Source: Selaginella tamariscina (taxonomy: Eukaryota > Streptophyta > Lycopodiopsida > Selaginellales > Selaginellaceae). From it: a stretch of 64,000 nucleotides of DNA. Under the pieces are notes generated by a model that worked only from the letters and a program-made list of their open reading frames with translations, ran no database searches and had not been told where the DNA came from. The stretch is taken from the NCBI GenBank assembly GCA_003024785.1, contig PUQB01000516.1:99501-163500 (forward strand), given 5' to 3'. The translations under genes and the position numbers were made by a program. Position 1 is the stretch's first letter; the number at the start of each line of letters is the position of its first letter. Below are positions 1-12,743 of this stretch, one piece after another.

Positions 1-124
1 TCCTCACACACACGACAATAAATGCAGCTTCACTGTCTTCAAAGCTGCTGCCTCGAATTAAAAAGTAAATGATTCTCCTCTCTCTCACTCACTCACTCAC
101 TCTCTCTCTCACTCTCTCTCTCAC

Positions 125-161
<37 letters not shown>

Positions 162-660
162 GTTTATTACTTATATATACAAGTCTTACCGTGGTCCTTG
201 CCAAAACTTTTGAATTCCAAGAGGGTCTGACAGCTGAAAGCAGGTTGCAAACCGAAATACAACCTACACATTATTCAAATAAGCTCATATATATAAGACC
301 ATTGTCTCTCTCTATACATATAGAGAGAGAATGGTTGAGGAAGAGGTTGATATTATTTGCATGTACAATATATAATCAAGCCTTTAATTAACAGGCATTC
401 AAAGCGTTCAAAGCGTTGCGTATGTATATATGTGTGTTAGTATATTCAAGGCACACACACACGCACCTGCTGAACATAAAATCAAGCCGTTGGATGAGAC
501 GGAGGATATTATTACGTTTAAGAATGGTTTGTCACTGACTGTTAATCTAGGCCAACGTGGAGCACCGTCCTTCATATTGCATATCTCCACCGTATTACAC
601 TCCTGCCCTGTCCGTATGTACCATCGTCCATGTCTACCATCTCTTTCCACCTGTTATTTA
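1..660 (-). pseudogene. F-box-type gene copy 1 (partial, runs off window)
   Basis: On the minus strand this stretch matches exons of the copy at 31,560-32,240. Exon-like pieces lie at about 485-650 (encoding SDKPFLNVIISSVSSNGL), 185-250 and 1-60. The pattern 'SNGLILCSAG ... SVCNPLIKQCFQLSD' seen across the copies resembles the associated domain of plant F-box/kelch proteins, where the chain reaches 'NGL..C....VCNP.T..W..LP'. No F-box motif itself is in view. The product, if any, would be a substrate receptor of an SCF ubiquitin ligase; this is inferred from the family only. The copy is incomplete, and a spacer of microsatellite DNA (61-160) separates two exon pieces. Confidence 0.4.
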
Positions 661-1395
661 TTACATTATAACATGCCTGTGTATAATCATATAATTATCG
701 TATATGAAGGGGAGTTAACAGCTTTTGTGACACTTAAGTTGGATAACTTTATAAATAAGGGTTTTCAAGTATATTGAGATGCTTGTCGAATGATATTACC
801 ATGAGAGAATCCTTTTCAAGTTTAATGAGGTTATAGGAGATCATCACAATAATCCCTATAAATACAGCTACAATAAAGGGTGGTTTCTCTCAACAAAATC
901 TCATTAAAACAGCTCATAAGTTCAACATGCATGTTCACACTTTAGATTTATTATATTGCACAGTCCAAATAATGAAACAGAGATTGACTAGAATAAGGTT
1001 TTAGGAGTTAACACAAGTAGATTTAAGCTATGGAGGTATGTCAATTTCCAAGAGTATAAATCCCTCTCAACACATCCCATAACGTCGAGTACTTGCAGCC
1101 ATATACGGTAGCACCAAGAAACCAATATAAGGATATGCCGATCGATAAGTTGGAGAGAGCATGTATATATGCAAGTGTATGTCTGCATGTGACTTGCAAT
1201 TAGGATTGTTGTGTCAAAGAGGGGGGGGGGGGGGTATTAACAAAAGACGTATATATGTGTATTAACTTTGTGTGACTGTCTATGAGAGAGAGAGAGTGTG
1301 TGTGGGGGGGGGGCTGACATGTGACAGCGTAAAGCTATAAGAGTGTGTGGCTGTGCATTAATGTGTGTATGTGTGTGCTCGTGGCACGCGCGCGC

Positions 1396-1428
<33 letters not shown>

Positions 1429-1929
1429 TGTGAGTGTGTGTTGTTTGTGGCCGTGAGAACGAGAGAGAGCATTTTAATGAATGGTTCATCTGTGTGTATG
1501 TGTGTGCGCGTTTTATATACACGGTTAAAAGAGGACGAACTTCATGCCTATATGACGGGGTTAGGGTTTAGGGCACCTTACACGTAGAGGTCAACATAGT
1601 CAACTCCAATTTGAATTGTTTAAATTTTGTGCAGCTCATTTGTGAGGGGGCAAGACAACATGTGAAAAAACACTAGACGCAATCGGGTAAGATCGGATGA
1701 ATAATTCCCTTAAAATCTTGCACAACTGAATTGTGGGTTGCTTGATTTCAGATTGAATTTTATCTCTAAAGTAGGGAGCAGCGATCCAGCAAAGATTGCA
1801 CCTCTTGGGTATTCCCTTTCCAGAATTTCACTCACACTTTCGTAATGGGTGTTTTTTTTATTATAGATCAAAATTCATCTCGACAGCAGCAGGGGACGGT
1901 TCAGGCCGACAGGAACATGGATACCGAGG

Positions 1930-2462
1930 CTCCGTAGTGTCTGAGGCATGCTGTAGAACACATTTCTTGCAAAGCTTAAGTTCTCCTCATTTATACAAGA
2001 ACACAGGAGTGTTGTCCACGACACAATGTCCGCTCAGGCATATCTACAAATGTTTCGTAAGCATCCTTGCTTATGGCGAGGTTGGCATTCCAGGTAACAA
2101 GGGTCTCGTTGTTGAGTAAGTTTGAGCAGTAAATTGGCATCCTCCACATGACCAGAGACAAGGAAAGCATGGAGCATCGCATTCCAGGAAAAGACATTCT
2201 GCTCTACCATTTCTCCAAAGAGATTTAGCGCTTTATCCAACTGTCCGTTCCAGGCATTTAATGTAATCATGGCTGTCGACACCTGAGTGCTGACAGAACC
2301 ATTGCATTGTATATCTCCCCACATTGGACATAACCTTACAGAATGGTATTCCAGGAAACGGGATCTTGTTTGTACAGTCCATGTGAACATGGAACATATG
2401 TAAACATCTAACACGATGTGTGCACGTTTGCTACCACAAACGCACGCCCACGCACGCAACAT
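1930..2462 (-). pseudogene. PPR protein fragment, left arm
   Basis: On the minus strand the translation contains pentatricopeptide repeats: AMITLNAWNGQLDKALNLF, MVEQNVFSWNAMLHAFLVSG, VTWNANLAISKDAYETF and MPERDIVSWTTLLC-like stretches. PPR proteins bind organellar RNA one base per repeat and guide editing, splicing or stability. Only about four repeats remain, with no start and no C-terminal E/DYW domain, and the frame shifts near 2,110. The partner at 30,432-30,982 is equally short, so the fragment was broken before the arms were duplicated, or both decayed alike. Confidence 0.65.
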
Positions 2463-3059
2463 CGATTTTGTCCCTTAAATAAGTTGTCCTACCTAGGGTT
2501 TGTGAGATGCCTCTTGAATTAGCCGCTGTTTCAATCCCTTCTTCTTTTATAATTCAGTAAGTACATTTAATTGTGTATTTCTTGTATCTATCTCATTCGG
2601 TTTTCTACTTTTCTGTATATCACATCAGTCAGGGGATGTGGTTATTGCCGCTCCAACGAATAGTCCCAGTAACATTGATACACGTCACCTTAAGGTTTAG
2701 GTTTGCTCACAACGCTTTTCTCCCTTTTTAAACTCTGTTAGTTCTGTGTTTTGCATCTTTTCCTTGTTCTCTCTCACTTGTGTGTTTTTGTTTCTTTGCA
2801 TTAGATCTTTTTCTTGTTTTCCCCGATTGTTGTTCAACATGAAATTGATAGCGTTGTTAATTAAGCTGTATTAATCTCCTTGAGTTAGATTTCCATCACA
2901 GTGTACTTCAGTTCAACCTTTGTGAAGACCTTAGATTTCTTCTTGTGTGTGAGTATTTGCATGTTCTCATTTCGTTGTATATAATGTAAAGTAAGTGTCA
3001 CCTTGATCTACGATCCATCGTCTCTTATGTTTTGAAGGGACTCTCACGTTTAGGGTGAA

Positions 3060-3560
3060 TTGGCTGTACTAGGTGTTTCAACTGCCGAATTAATGATCAA
3101 GACGTCTCCATATGATAATGGCACCAAGGTAACACTATATTAATATGGAGAGAATTACTCACTGCTTGACAAGGGCTGGAATAAATTTCTTCATCACAAC
3201 ATTGTGGAAGCTGGAAATACCATTGTCTTTAGAGATGTTGGTGAGATGGGCTTCCCAAAAGTGAGAAAGCTATCTGCAGGTACCATATGATATTTAACTA
3301 TGTATGTAGTGTATGTTATTATATATATCCATAGATATTAACATGCTATTTTCTCTATCACGTTCCACGCCTATATATAACTTTACACGCACAAGACCCT
3401 CAATTCATGCCTTGAAGTGTCTGAGTTTGCATTGTAATACTTACGCATATGTTTTCTTACTATTCCAGATGTCAAATGTCGATGCTTTTGAGGGAATGAA
3501 AGTGGATATAACAATTGCAAATAAAATGATATGCAATACAAATGCTATCATCAGCAATAT
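3060..3560 (+). pseudogene. B3-domain-like gene fragment, left arm
   Basis: Three exon-like pieces lie on the plus strand: about 3,060-3,129 (ends GGCACCAAG before GTAACA; encodes STAELMIKTSPYDNGTK), 3,150-3,282 (encodes LLDKGWNKFLHHNIVEAG and NTIVFRDVGEMG, ends before GTACC) and about 3,469-3,545 (after CAG, encodes MSNVDAFEGMKVDITIANK). The block 'GW..F...N....G..IVF' is the core of the plant B3 DNA-binding fold found in ARF, REM and ABI3 proteins. No other domain is visible. The start and both flanks are missing. An in-frame stop follows the first donor if it is read through, but it would be removed by splicing. Confidence 0.45.
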
Positions 3561-3882
3561 GTAAGTACAAATTCTGCTAATTTATATAACATGTACACAC
3601 ACATTACTATATCATCTAGAATCACATATCTATGTCATTCTGTTGTACATAGCCTAGAGTGTAATTCTTTTAATGTTAAGAGTATGATACATAATTTGTA
3701 TTGTTCAATAGTTTTTCCCTTATTAATGTGTAGTATTATTATAAATTGTGATTATTAATGTTGGAAATAGATTACCTCTTCAAAATGTTCCTGGATTAAG
3801 TAACAATTCATGACTAAGAAGAAAAATTTTAAAAGGCAAGAGTGGGTATTACAAGGAACCTCGTTAATTATGATATACACCA

Positions 3883-3981
3883 AGTAAGATTGCATTAATT
3901 GTACACAAGGTTTTAAGAGTGAGAACACATCACTCTTTAAATCTTGTGCACGATCTAATACAGCCTTGTTTGATGTGCAGC
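3883..3981. repeat. Imperfect hairpin, possible small MITE
   Basis: The sequence folds back on itself: GTTTTAAGAGTGA at 3,910 pairs with TCACTCTTTAAAT at 3,931, and ACACCAAGTAAG-like outer bases pair less well. In the other arm the same site (29,012-29,059) has lost the middle and is now a 20-bp perfect hairpin. Confidence 0.5.
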
Positions 3982-4959
3982 ATTGTTAGTAGCGTTCTTT
4001 GCAATACACATTTTTATTTTGAAAATTTTGGTGACAACTCTTCTTACTTATGGAATAACTATCTAAGCAAATAGCATTTGGATTGAATATTTCATTATTT
4101 TCAGCACCAAGAATCATAATTTGTAATAATATTACATATTAATAAAAAAATTAATGAATAATATAAATTATGTGTCCATACATACATTTAACATAACAAG
4201 AATTACACTTTAAGCTATGTATAATAGAACGGCATATGTAATTCTAGGTGATATAATGACATGTTGTTGAACCTCACTTTTTCATGGACTCTATTGTTCA
4301 GTAAGTATACACACACATGCATGTGTGATTTGTATAATTTGGCATTCTAAACTGCTACAGCTTTACAACTTTATTTATTAAGTTTTAAAATTAAATAATG
4401 GTTTTATATTATATATGTATATTATACATACCAATTTAGGAAACTACACCATAATTACCCTTAACTTTTTCAACCTACAAACCCGACTCAGCCGACCTAG
4501 GTTGCGAACAGTTTCAAAAAATTTAAAAAAATTTCCGACTTAGGTGGAAGCTTCAAAAATAAAAGATAAGGAAATGTAAAAAAAATAAATTAACATAATT
4601 TCAAAAAAAAATAAAATTAACTCATATCATTAAAAAAAAAAAAAAACTAATAGTTTAACTTAGGCTCAACCACTCGTTCTTCTATGTTTCTTCATCATCC
4701 TCCTCTTTATATTCTTCTCCTGCTTGAGGAGTAATATATCTATTTAGATACACCTTTACCTTTGGGAAATTGTATTTACTTTTTTACATGTTCCCATGCT
4801 CAATCATCCTTCATAATGGTTTGAATGCACAAAAATCCTTAAATCCTACTTAAACCACTATTTTTTCTTTGCCCCAATGGTTTCTTTAAGTTTTTTTTAG
4901 GGCATTTCTTTAATTTTAAACAACCATCTACCTACCACCATGAACTACACAAATATGTA

Positions 4960-6010
4960 TTTTATTAAAGTCAATATATTAAGCATATATTTATACCACA
5001 GTTACTTAAACATATATGTGTGTTTGTGTGTGTGTTATATGTGTGTTATGATTTACTATAATCATGTGTTTCTTTTTTATAATAAACAAAAGTGTCTATA
5101 GCTCCACCACCTTCTCTTTATGCGATATTGACTTTATATATATATAATATATATATATATAATGTAATATATATATGATATGTGTGCGTGTGTGTGATAT
5201 ATCCAATGTAATAATGTGTGTGTGTGTGTGTGTGATATTTATAATGTGTTATGTGTACAACAACGGCTCCTTCCGGATTTAAATTTGTCAAATGAGGTAG
5301 TTTTTGTATTTTGCAACTTTTATATTGTTTTTTATTTTTTAATTAATATATATATGTAATTTATTTTACATTATTTACCTTTAACATTTTAATTAATAGG
5401 CTGTAACTACAGTTTTATACAAAGACCATATACGATCTTACGATTGCTTATACGTATATATGTTTGTGTGTGTGTGTTGATTTATATGTGTTTCTTTTTT
5501 TTAAATTAATCAACAGGCAGAAACACCTACAATTCTAACGCTACCTTTTTTCTTATAGTATTAACCTTATATACATATATAATAAAATGTAACATTTATA
5601 TAACGTGTGTGTATATATAATGTAATAATATATGTTTGTGATATTTATAATGTGTTATGTGTATAGCAATGGCTCCTTCCCGATTTGAATTGCCACATGA
5701 GGTACTTTTTGTATTTTATAACTTTTATATTGTTTTTCATTTTTTAAATTACAATATATATATAATTGATTCTACGTTGTTTACCTTTAACATTTTCGTT
5801 AATAGGCTGTAACTATAGTTCTATGCAGAGACTGTATATGATCTCTTGGTTACTTATACATATATATGTGTTTGTGAGTGTGTGTGTTATGATTATTAGC
5901 CCTTCTTTTCATATATTATAATCATTTGTTTTTTTATATGCCGGCGGTGGCGGCTCCAGCTCAATTGCCACCACTTCCTCCTCAAGTTTTAACCCCATGT
6001 ATATATATAT
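4960..6010 (+). repeat. Degenerate tandem array of exon-like units
   Basis: Roughly 300-450 bp units recur. Each has a TG microsatellite, a TTTCTTTTTT tract, a block like CGGCTCCTTCCGGATTT ending TGAGGTAGTTTTTG, a TTTACCTTTAACATTTT tract and a block beginning AGGCTGTAACTACAG. The blocks look like small exons bordered by AG and GT, but no long frame joins them. Partner sequence is at about 27,600-28,560 (inverted), and a third copy is at 35,590-36,140. Confidence 0.55.
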
Positions 6011-6645
6011 ATATAATATAATGCAACATATATATGATATATGTGTGTATGTGTGTGTATATATGTATGATATATATAATGTAACATATGTGTTAGATTT
6101 CTACGTTATTTACCTTTAACAGGCTGGACTTTTTGTTGGACTTACCAATATGCATGTATAAATAATTTACATTATATATTTTAACTTACTTCAAAACATT
6201 GGACTTACATTAATATGTTAATTTCAAATTACATTTTTTCAGCTTCAACCTAGAGGACCTCGATATGCGTTTTCATTTGCATCACTTCCAATACACAGTT
6301 TCCATGTAAGTTCTTTACACTAGAATATAATTAAGGGTCGTTTCGCACCACACTTAGCAGTCAAACCCTTAAGCATAACCTTCATTAATGCAGCCGGAAA
6401 TATATAATTACTATGCCGGAAATATGTAATAAATAAAATTAAGGGACGCTAAGGGAGGGGGAGGGGTCACTTAGCGTCCCTTAACTTACCGTCCGGCATT
6501 ATTTATTACATATTTCCGGCTGCATTAATTAAGGCCATGCTTAAGGGTTTGACTGTTAAGTGTGGTGCGAAACGACCCTTAGACACTAACTTTAGTTTCT
6601 TACAGGCTTTACCGCCCCAAGCTACGCCTTTACTGGTACATGTAC
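5941..6645 (+). pseudogene. Possible proline-rich multi-exon gene fragment
   Basis: Three exon-like pieces lie in a row: 5,941-5,996 (VAAPAQLPPLPPQVLTP), 6,241-6,306 (LQPRGPRYAFSFASLPIHSF, then GTAAGT) and 6,606-6,640 (after ACAG, ALPPQATPLL, then GTAC). The Harbinger-like MITE at 6,334-6,578 sits in the intron between the last two. In the right arm (27,230-27,640, minus strand) the pieces are damaged. I do not recognise the family, and the call rests only on splice-like borders and coding-like composition. Confidence 0.2.
6334..6578. mobile_element. PIF/Harbinger-type (Tourist-like) MITE
   Basis: This 245-bp element has ends GGGTCGTTTCGCACCA and its inverse, and its arms pair over most of their length. 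It is flanked by TTA at 6,331-6,333 and 6,579-6,581. A 3-bp TTA/TAA target duplication is the hallmark of PIF/Harbinger transposition. The equivalent place in the right arm (about 27,277-27,290) is an empty site with a single TTA, so the element landed after the palindrome formed. Confidence 0.85.
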
Positions 6646-6678
6646 ACATCACATATATGTACATCGAATATATATAAT

Positions 6679-6906
6679 GTTGTAATTAAAATAGGAATAA
6701 TACATCAAAATGAGAATATAAATTTTTTTTTAATTAATACTTATGTATTTGTTATTAATATTTTAAATATACATTTTAAAGAATTTCTTTTTAAACATAT
6801 ATTATTTTAAAAATTATTTCTTTATATTACAAAATGCTAATTAAATAATTAAAATTATTAATTATTAAGAAAATGAGATTATAGACATTTCTATTTTAAT
6901 TACAAC
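6679..6906. mobile_element. AT-rich MITE, left arm only
   Basis: The element begins GTTGTAATTAAAATAGGAAT and ends ATTTCTATTTTAATTACAAC, its near-exact inverse. The matching place in the right arm (near 27,190) lacks it. A diverged relative lies at about 34,365-34,610. The target duplication is hidden in flanking AT repeats. Confidence 0.65.
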
Positions 6907-6910
6907 GTCC

Positions 6911-6942
<32 letters not shown>

Positions 6943-7476
6943 TTAATGTGTGCATGTATGTTCTTTTACCTATCAATCCTACGTAGGCAAATGAGCTATT
7001 AGTAAAGGGACAAAGAGTGGTGCTTAGAGTACATTAATAATCGTAATAATATCGAATAAAACTACTACATACCAAATACAAAATAATATTAATTGTGTAT
7101 ATAAGTAATGTATATACTAAATTTTTATATTTGTATATGTTATACATGTAATACATTGTTATACTGTAATTTAAAGTAATACTCAATATATTATAAGCTT
7201 TTTCAATTATATTAGTGATATAATTAAGTTAAGATTATTTAAGTTTTTTATTTTCATTTTTTATTTATTACAGCACTTTTCTACCCAACTTATAAAAAGA
7301 ATATACTGGTTCACCACATATAGTTGCTATGTACAATTTACTTCACTAAGACTGTTGCTTGGCCCTTTATTATATGCAACATCTCAAATAAATCCAGCAA
7401 ATTTGGTAAATTTAAATAATACATTATTGAATATGTATTTCATTTGTATATCGTTGCCTACCTGTACATATATGTA

Positions 7477-7527
7477 CAGTATACACTAGACTTTAAAGTA
7501 AATATATGTTGTGTGTATACATATATA

Positions 7528-7561
<34 letters not shown>

Positions 7562-10384
7562 CGTATAGGATGAGACACATTTGATACACACATAGACATG
7601 AGTGAGGAAACAAAAAAAAAAGAATCAAGGAAAAAAAAGTAATTGGAAATCGAAAAGTTTGTGTGTATGTGTTTATAGAAAATATGCATACATATTGAGG
7701 ATATATTTAAATTATAAAGCAAAATAATAATGCAATAATATAAATTAACTTGTATTAATTTATGTAAAGTATTTCTAAGTTTGTTATCATTGTTGAAAAA
7801 GGCATTCTTTAAATAAAGAATATCACAAATATTTTATCTCAACTTCTTTAAAATCTTCTACAACTTAATGAGAAATTATCAAGGCTTGACAATAAGATAT
7901 TTAATGATCCTCATGTGTAAGTTTTAATATATTTTATTTTATATTAAAAATTCAACATCCACTTATAATTATTTAATTTATTTCATAATTATTAAATTAA
8001 AATTTTAAAGATAAGTTTAAATCAATATATTTTAAACTTAATTTTATAAACCATAAAGTTATATTTTTTAATATACTAACCATTTTATATTAATATCAAG
8101 TTTTTATTCACAAGAGATCAAACATAACATTAACTTCGAACGATTTTTATTATTTACTACCTATGTAATGACTAAATAATCAAGTGTGTTTATTTTATAT
8201 ATTTGAATGTAGCTTTCTTCACACATACTTTTAAGGTTTATAATTATATATTATATATAGTAAATACTCATTTATATATATTAATAATCATTTGTTTATT
8301 TATGATTTTTTAAAATAAATACTTAACATTTATTTATATTTGTAAAAACTCTAGACAATCATTTCTTCAATTTTTTTTCTTCAAAAAGATATTATATTTA
8401 TATACTTCATCTTTTCTTTAGTTTTTTTAAGATAAGAAAAAATATAATTATATATAAGTTTAAAATTGAATGATCCGTCTAAAACATACTTTTTTTTAAT
8501 ACGATAAAGTAAGCTTCTATATACACATGCATATATATATAATTATATGCATATATGTTTCAAAATGAGTGTATACATATATTAATAATTTTAATAAGTC
8601 TTTATATTTATTCATAAGGCATATAATCATTGGTGTTTAACACATTAATATAAAATAAATAATAATATAATATATTAATTTTTTATATGAAGATGATAAA
8701 GATGTATTAAATATCTTGATATATATATGTTTTATACGTATTATAATATAATACACATGTATATTATATAAACTTAAAAATTTATATACATATTATTTTA
8801 TATGTATGTGCGTGTGTATGTAGGTACAATATATAAAAATAAAGCTCATAACAAATTAAATAAAGAATAAAACATGTTTGTGTAACAAAGAAAATATTAA
8901 AAAAATATTTTTAAACAAAAAAATAAATATTTATATATTCTTAAAATATATATTATTAATACTATGTGTGTGTACATATTTGCATGTGTTTATGTTAAAT
9001 ATAAACAAGAATGCATAAGAAAAACACACACACATAACATTGATAATATATATTTCAAAAATATATAAATACTTCTTTTTTTAAAAAAAAATATTCTTTA
9101 AACATTTTCTTTATTACACAAACACGTTTCACTTTTGATTCAATTTGTCATGTACTTCATTTTTCATATATTATACCTACACACATGCATATACATATAA
9201 GATAATATGTATATAAATTTTTAAATTTATATAATATACATATACATTATATTATAATACATACCAAATAACATATATATATATTAAAATATTTAATACA
9301 TCTTCATCATTTTTATATAAAAATTTAAGATATTATATTATCATTTGTTTCATATTAAGATGTATTAAACACCATTAGTTATGCCCCTTGTGAATGGGCA
9401 CAAAGACTTATTAAAATTATTAATATATATACATACTCATTTTAAAACATATATATAAAAACTTACTTTAACATATTCAAAAAGAATATATTTTAAATGA
9501 ATTATTCAATTTTAAACCTACACATAATTATACTTTTTTTTTAAAGAAAAGATCTTTATAATGAAACAAAAATGTTATAAGAAATACAATACCTTTTAAA
9601 GAAGAAAGTGTTGACGAAATGACATTGTACAAGGACTTGTTCAAAAAAATCATAAACAAACAAATAATTATTAATATATATAAATGAGTATTTATTATAT
9701 ATAATGTATAACCATAAATCCTAAGTGTGTGTGTGAAAAAAACTAAATTCATATATGTAGAATAAACACACCTGATTATTTAGCCATTACCTTAAGTAAT
9801 AAATAACAGAAATTATTTGAAGTGAATGTTATGTTCGATCCCTCCTTAATAAACTTGTTATTAATATAAAATGGTTAGTAAATTAAAAATTTAATTTTAT
9901 AATTTATATAATTAAATTTAAAATATGCTAATTTAAATTTAACTTAATATGCTAATTTAAATTTAACTTAATTTAATAATTATAAGTGAATTTAATATAA
10001 AATAAAATATATTAAACTTACACATAAAAATCATTAAAGATCTCATCGTTGAACCTTTGATAATTCCTTGTTAAGTTACAGAAAATTTTAAAAAAATTAA
10101 AATAAAGTATTTATAACATTCTTTAAAAAATAACTCTCTTAACAATAGCAGCAAACCTAAGAATACTCTACATAAATTAATATAAATTAACTTATAATAT
10201 TGCATAATTATTTTGCTTTATAATTTACATATCCTCAGTATGTATGCATATCTTCTCTAAACACACACACACACACACACACACACTCATGTATATGTTT
10301 GTATCAAATGCGTCTCATCCTGTACGGCACATCAATATACGTATGCACACAACATATATGTACTTTAAAGTCTAGTGTATACTG
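7477..10384. mobile_element. Large foldback element (nested palindrome), left arm
   Basis: The ends read CAGTATACACTAGACTTTAA (7,477 on) and its inverse (to 10,384), each bordered by TA. The two halves are inverted copies of each other along their whole length. For example GGATGAGACACATTTGATAC at 7,568 faces its inverse near 10,300, and the axis lies close to 9,000. No transposase frame is visible. A CAG start with TA target suggests a Tc1/mariner-derived foldback element. It separates the F-box copy at 10,397 from the tandem array. Confidence 0.7.
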
Positions 10385-10396
10385 TATATATATAAG

Positions 10397-11960
10397 TATT
10401 ATCTCCTTTGGTAGCATACTCAAATACTCCCACTGCATTGCAATTAATATATCCATTTAATTAAATTCACATTGTATATTAATATGTTAATATTAATGTA
10501 AACAATATAAAAATAATAACATATAAATAACATTGCATATTAATATGTTAACTTGCATTTCATTTACACATGCATTAGTACTTACCAAGTAAACACTGAC
10601 ACATGCATTAGTACTTACCAAGTAAACGTTGACAAAATCATATACATATATCCACATAAACCTCCAAATTCCAATAGAATAATATTAAAATATAAATTTT
10701 ATAATTATATATTCTATAAGAGCTGCCTTGTAGATAATAAATTTCAGAATAAATAACTTGTAAGAATAGTTACCTGTTTGTTCCAAACAAGCAAGCACAC
10801 TGTCCCATATTTGCCACCTAGCTTGAACGCCACCATGTTTGCCAGCAGCAGTTTACCTGCAACATTGCATAGTTCAGCACCTTATAACATACACACACAG
10901 TATTTATCATTGCACACTGCTAGCCTAGGATGGTGTCGCCCTCCCCAGGTAGATCTGGTGATGGATAATCCACATAAAACGCCGTAGATTGAGGCATCCT
11001 GTAAAACATTCACTTTAAAGATGCGCAAAACACACACATGCACACACACACGCACGCACGCACACAGACGAATACGAACTCTATAGGAAGAGATGTCCAG
11101 GTACCCAAAGTGATGGCTCGCTTGTCCTCAAATATACTTAAGTGAACGCCTTCCTGAAACTGTCATAACTCCACTGCATACATATCATATGAGCATAACA
11201 TAATTTAATAACCAAAATCTTAAGACAACCAATAAAAGCTTCATATTCTTCAACCTCTGCAATGTATATAGTTAGTACATACATATGTGCACATACCTAT
11301 ATCACAGCTCCACGACCATTTTCCTTCCCTAGAGTCGTATGCTTGTAACACTGTTCCCCAGCTTCCCATGTGCTTGAAGAACGTCCTCAACAATAAATGC
11401 AGCTTCACTGTCTTCAAAGCTGCTGCCTAGAATTAAAAAGTAAATGATCCCCCCCTTCTCTCTCACAGAATTTATTACTTATATATACAAGTCTTACCGT
11501 GGTCCTTGCTCAAACTTTGAATTCCCAAGGGCACAAAATAGGCTCTATCTTGAGGGTCTGACAGCTGAAGGCATTGCTTAATCAGCGGGTTGCAAACCGA
11601 AATACAACCTACACATTATTCAAATAAGCTCATATATATAAGACCGTTGTCTCTCTCTATACATATAAAGAGAATGGTTGAGAGAGAGGTTGATATTATT
11701 TGCATGTACAATATATAATCAAGCCTTTAATTAACAGGCATTCAAAGCGTTGCGTATGTATATATGTGTGTTAGTATATTCAAGGCACACACACACACAC
11801 CTGCTGAACATAAAATCAAGCCGTTGGATGGAGGATATTACGTTTAAGAATGGTTTGTCACTGACTGTTAATTTAGGCCAACGTTATTGCATATGTCCAC
11901 CGAGTCCTGCCCTGTCCGTATGTACCATCGTCCATGTCTACCATCTCTTTCTGTTATTTA
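10397..11960 (-). pseudogene. F-box-type gene copy 2, 3' end lost
   Basis: This minus-strand copy is the partner of 22,340-23,880. It has the same exon order as the copy ending at 33,305. It includes the YDSREGKW-type exon near 11,330-11,410 and the 'CNP' exon near 11,520-11,600. The last exon is cut after the codons for VFEYATK at about 10,400, where the TA-flanked foldback element (7,477-10,384) begins. Small indels break several frames. It is probably not functional. Confidence 0.45.
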
Positions 11961-12434
11961 TTACATTATAACATGCCTATGTGTATAATCATATATATGA
12001 TATATATAGAGAGAGAGGGTATCGTATATACCGTATTACCTCTATGTTATAACAGTATATTCCATATTTAATCTAGTTTAATATTAATTAAACTGAGTTT
12101 AACGTTAACCATGAAGGGTCGTGCATACAAATGACTTACTTGTGAAGGTCGACAGGTAGAGAAGCCCAAATAAAAGAATCCAAAGGTTGTTTGCAAATGA
12201 AACCATTAATCCGTGATTTTGATCTTCTTTTAGTCCCATTTGTAAATATGTAACCAATGAACAATCTATTATAATAATAATAATAATAATAATAATAAAT
12301 GAATAATTTATGATATAAAAGATATTAATAAATATGAAACAAATACCGGATTATATCTTCCAATTTGATGGAGTATTTACAAATCTGTTCTACCCTAAAA
12401 ACAAACAACCCAATCAGCTACTCTAACTCACAAA

Positions 12435-12475
12435 GGGATTTGAACCGCGACCATCATCCAACGTTTAAGCAAGTG
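12435..12475 (-). mobile_element. tRNA-derived SINE-like sequence, left arm
   Basis: On the minus strand GGTTCAAATCCC (12,435-12,446) is a good match to the RNA polymerase III B box, preceded by GATGATGGTCGC as in tRNA-derived SINEs, with CTTGCTTAAACG further upstream. The partner lies at 21,830-21,870 in the right arm. How far the element extends (perhaps to about 12,150) is not clear. Confidence 0.4.
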
Positions 12476-12490
12476 GATAGATGTATGTTA

Positions 12491-12571
12491 TATATACACA
12501 CAAATACAAAAAAGATATGATATAACATGTACAAAATGTTATATCATATCTTTTTGTATTTGTGTGTATAT
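12491..12571. repeat. Near-perfect hairpin present only in the left arm
   Basis: The sequence GATATGATATAACAT near 12,515 is followed by a short loop and ATGTTATATCATATC, and pairing runs out to TATATACACACAAATAC on both sides. The right arm (21,765-21,830) has only one side of the hairpin. Confidence 0.75.
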
Positions 12572-12743
12572 ATATATACGTTTTACGTATATAAAAGAAA
12601 GTTTTTATACATTATATTGCGCACGAAGGAATACGTATATTATAACATGTATACGTATAGATACTTGTGTGTGTACACGTACATTTTTATATGTGTAAAT
12701 ACTTTACATAACGCACTTTCCTGTTTCCCTTTGCTATTGGCAG

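Noticed and set aside
1345-1587. Cys/Arg-rich open frame
   Set aside because: It is a translation of TG/AG microsatellite, with no homology and no counterpart in the other arm.
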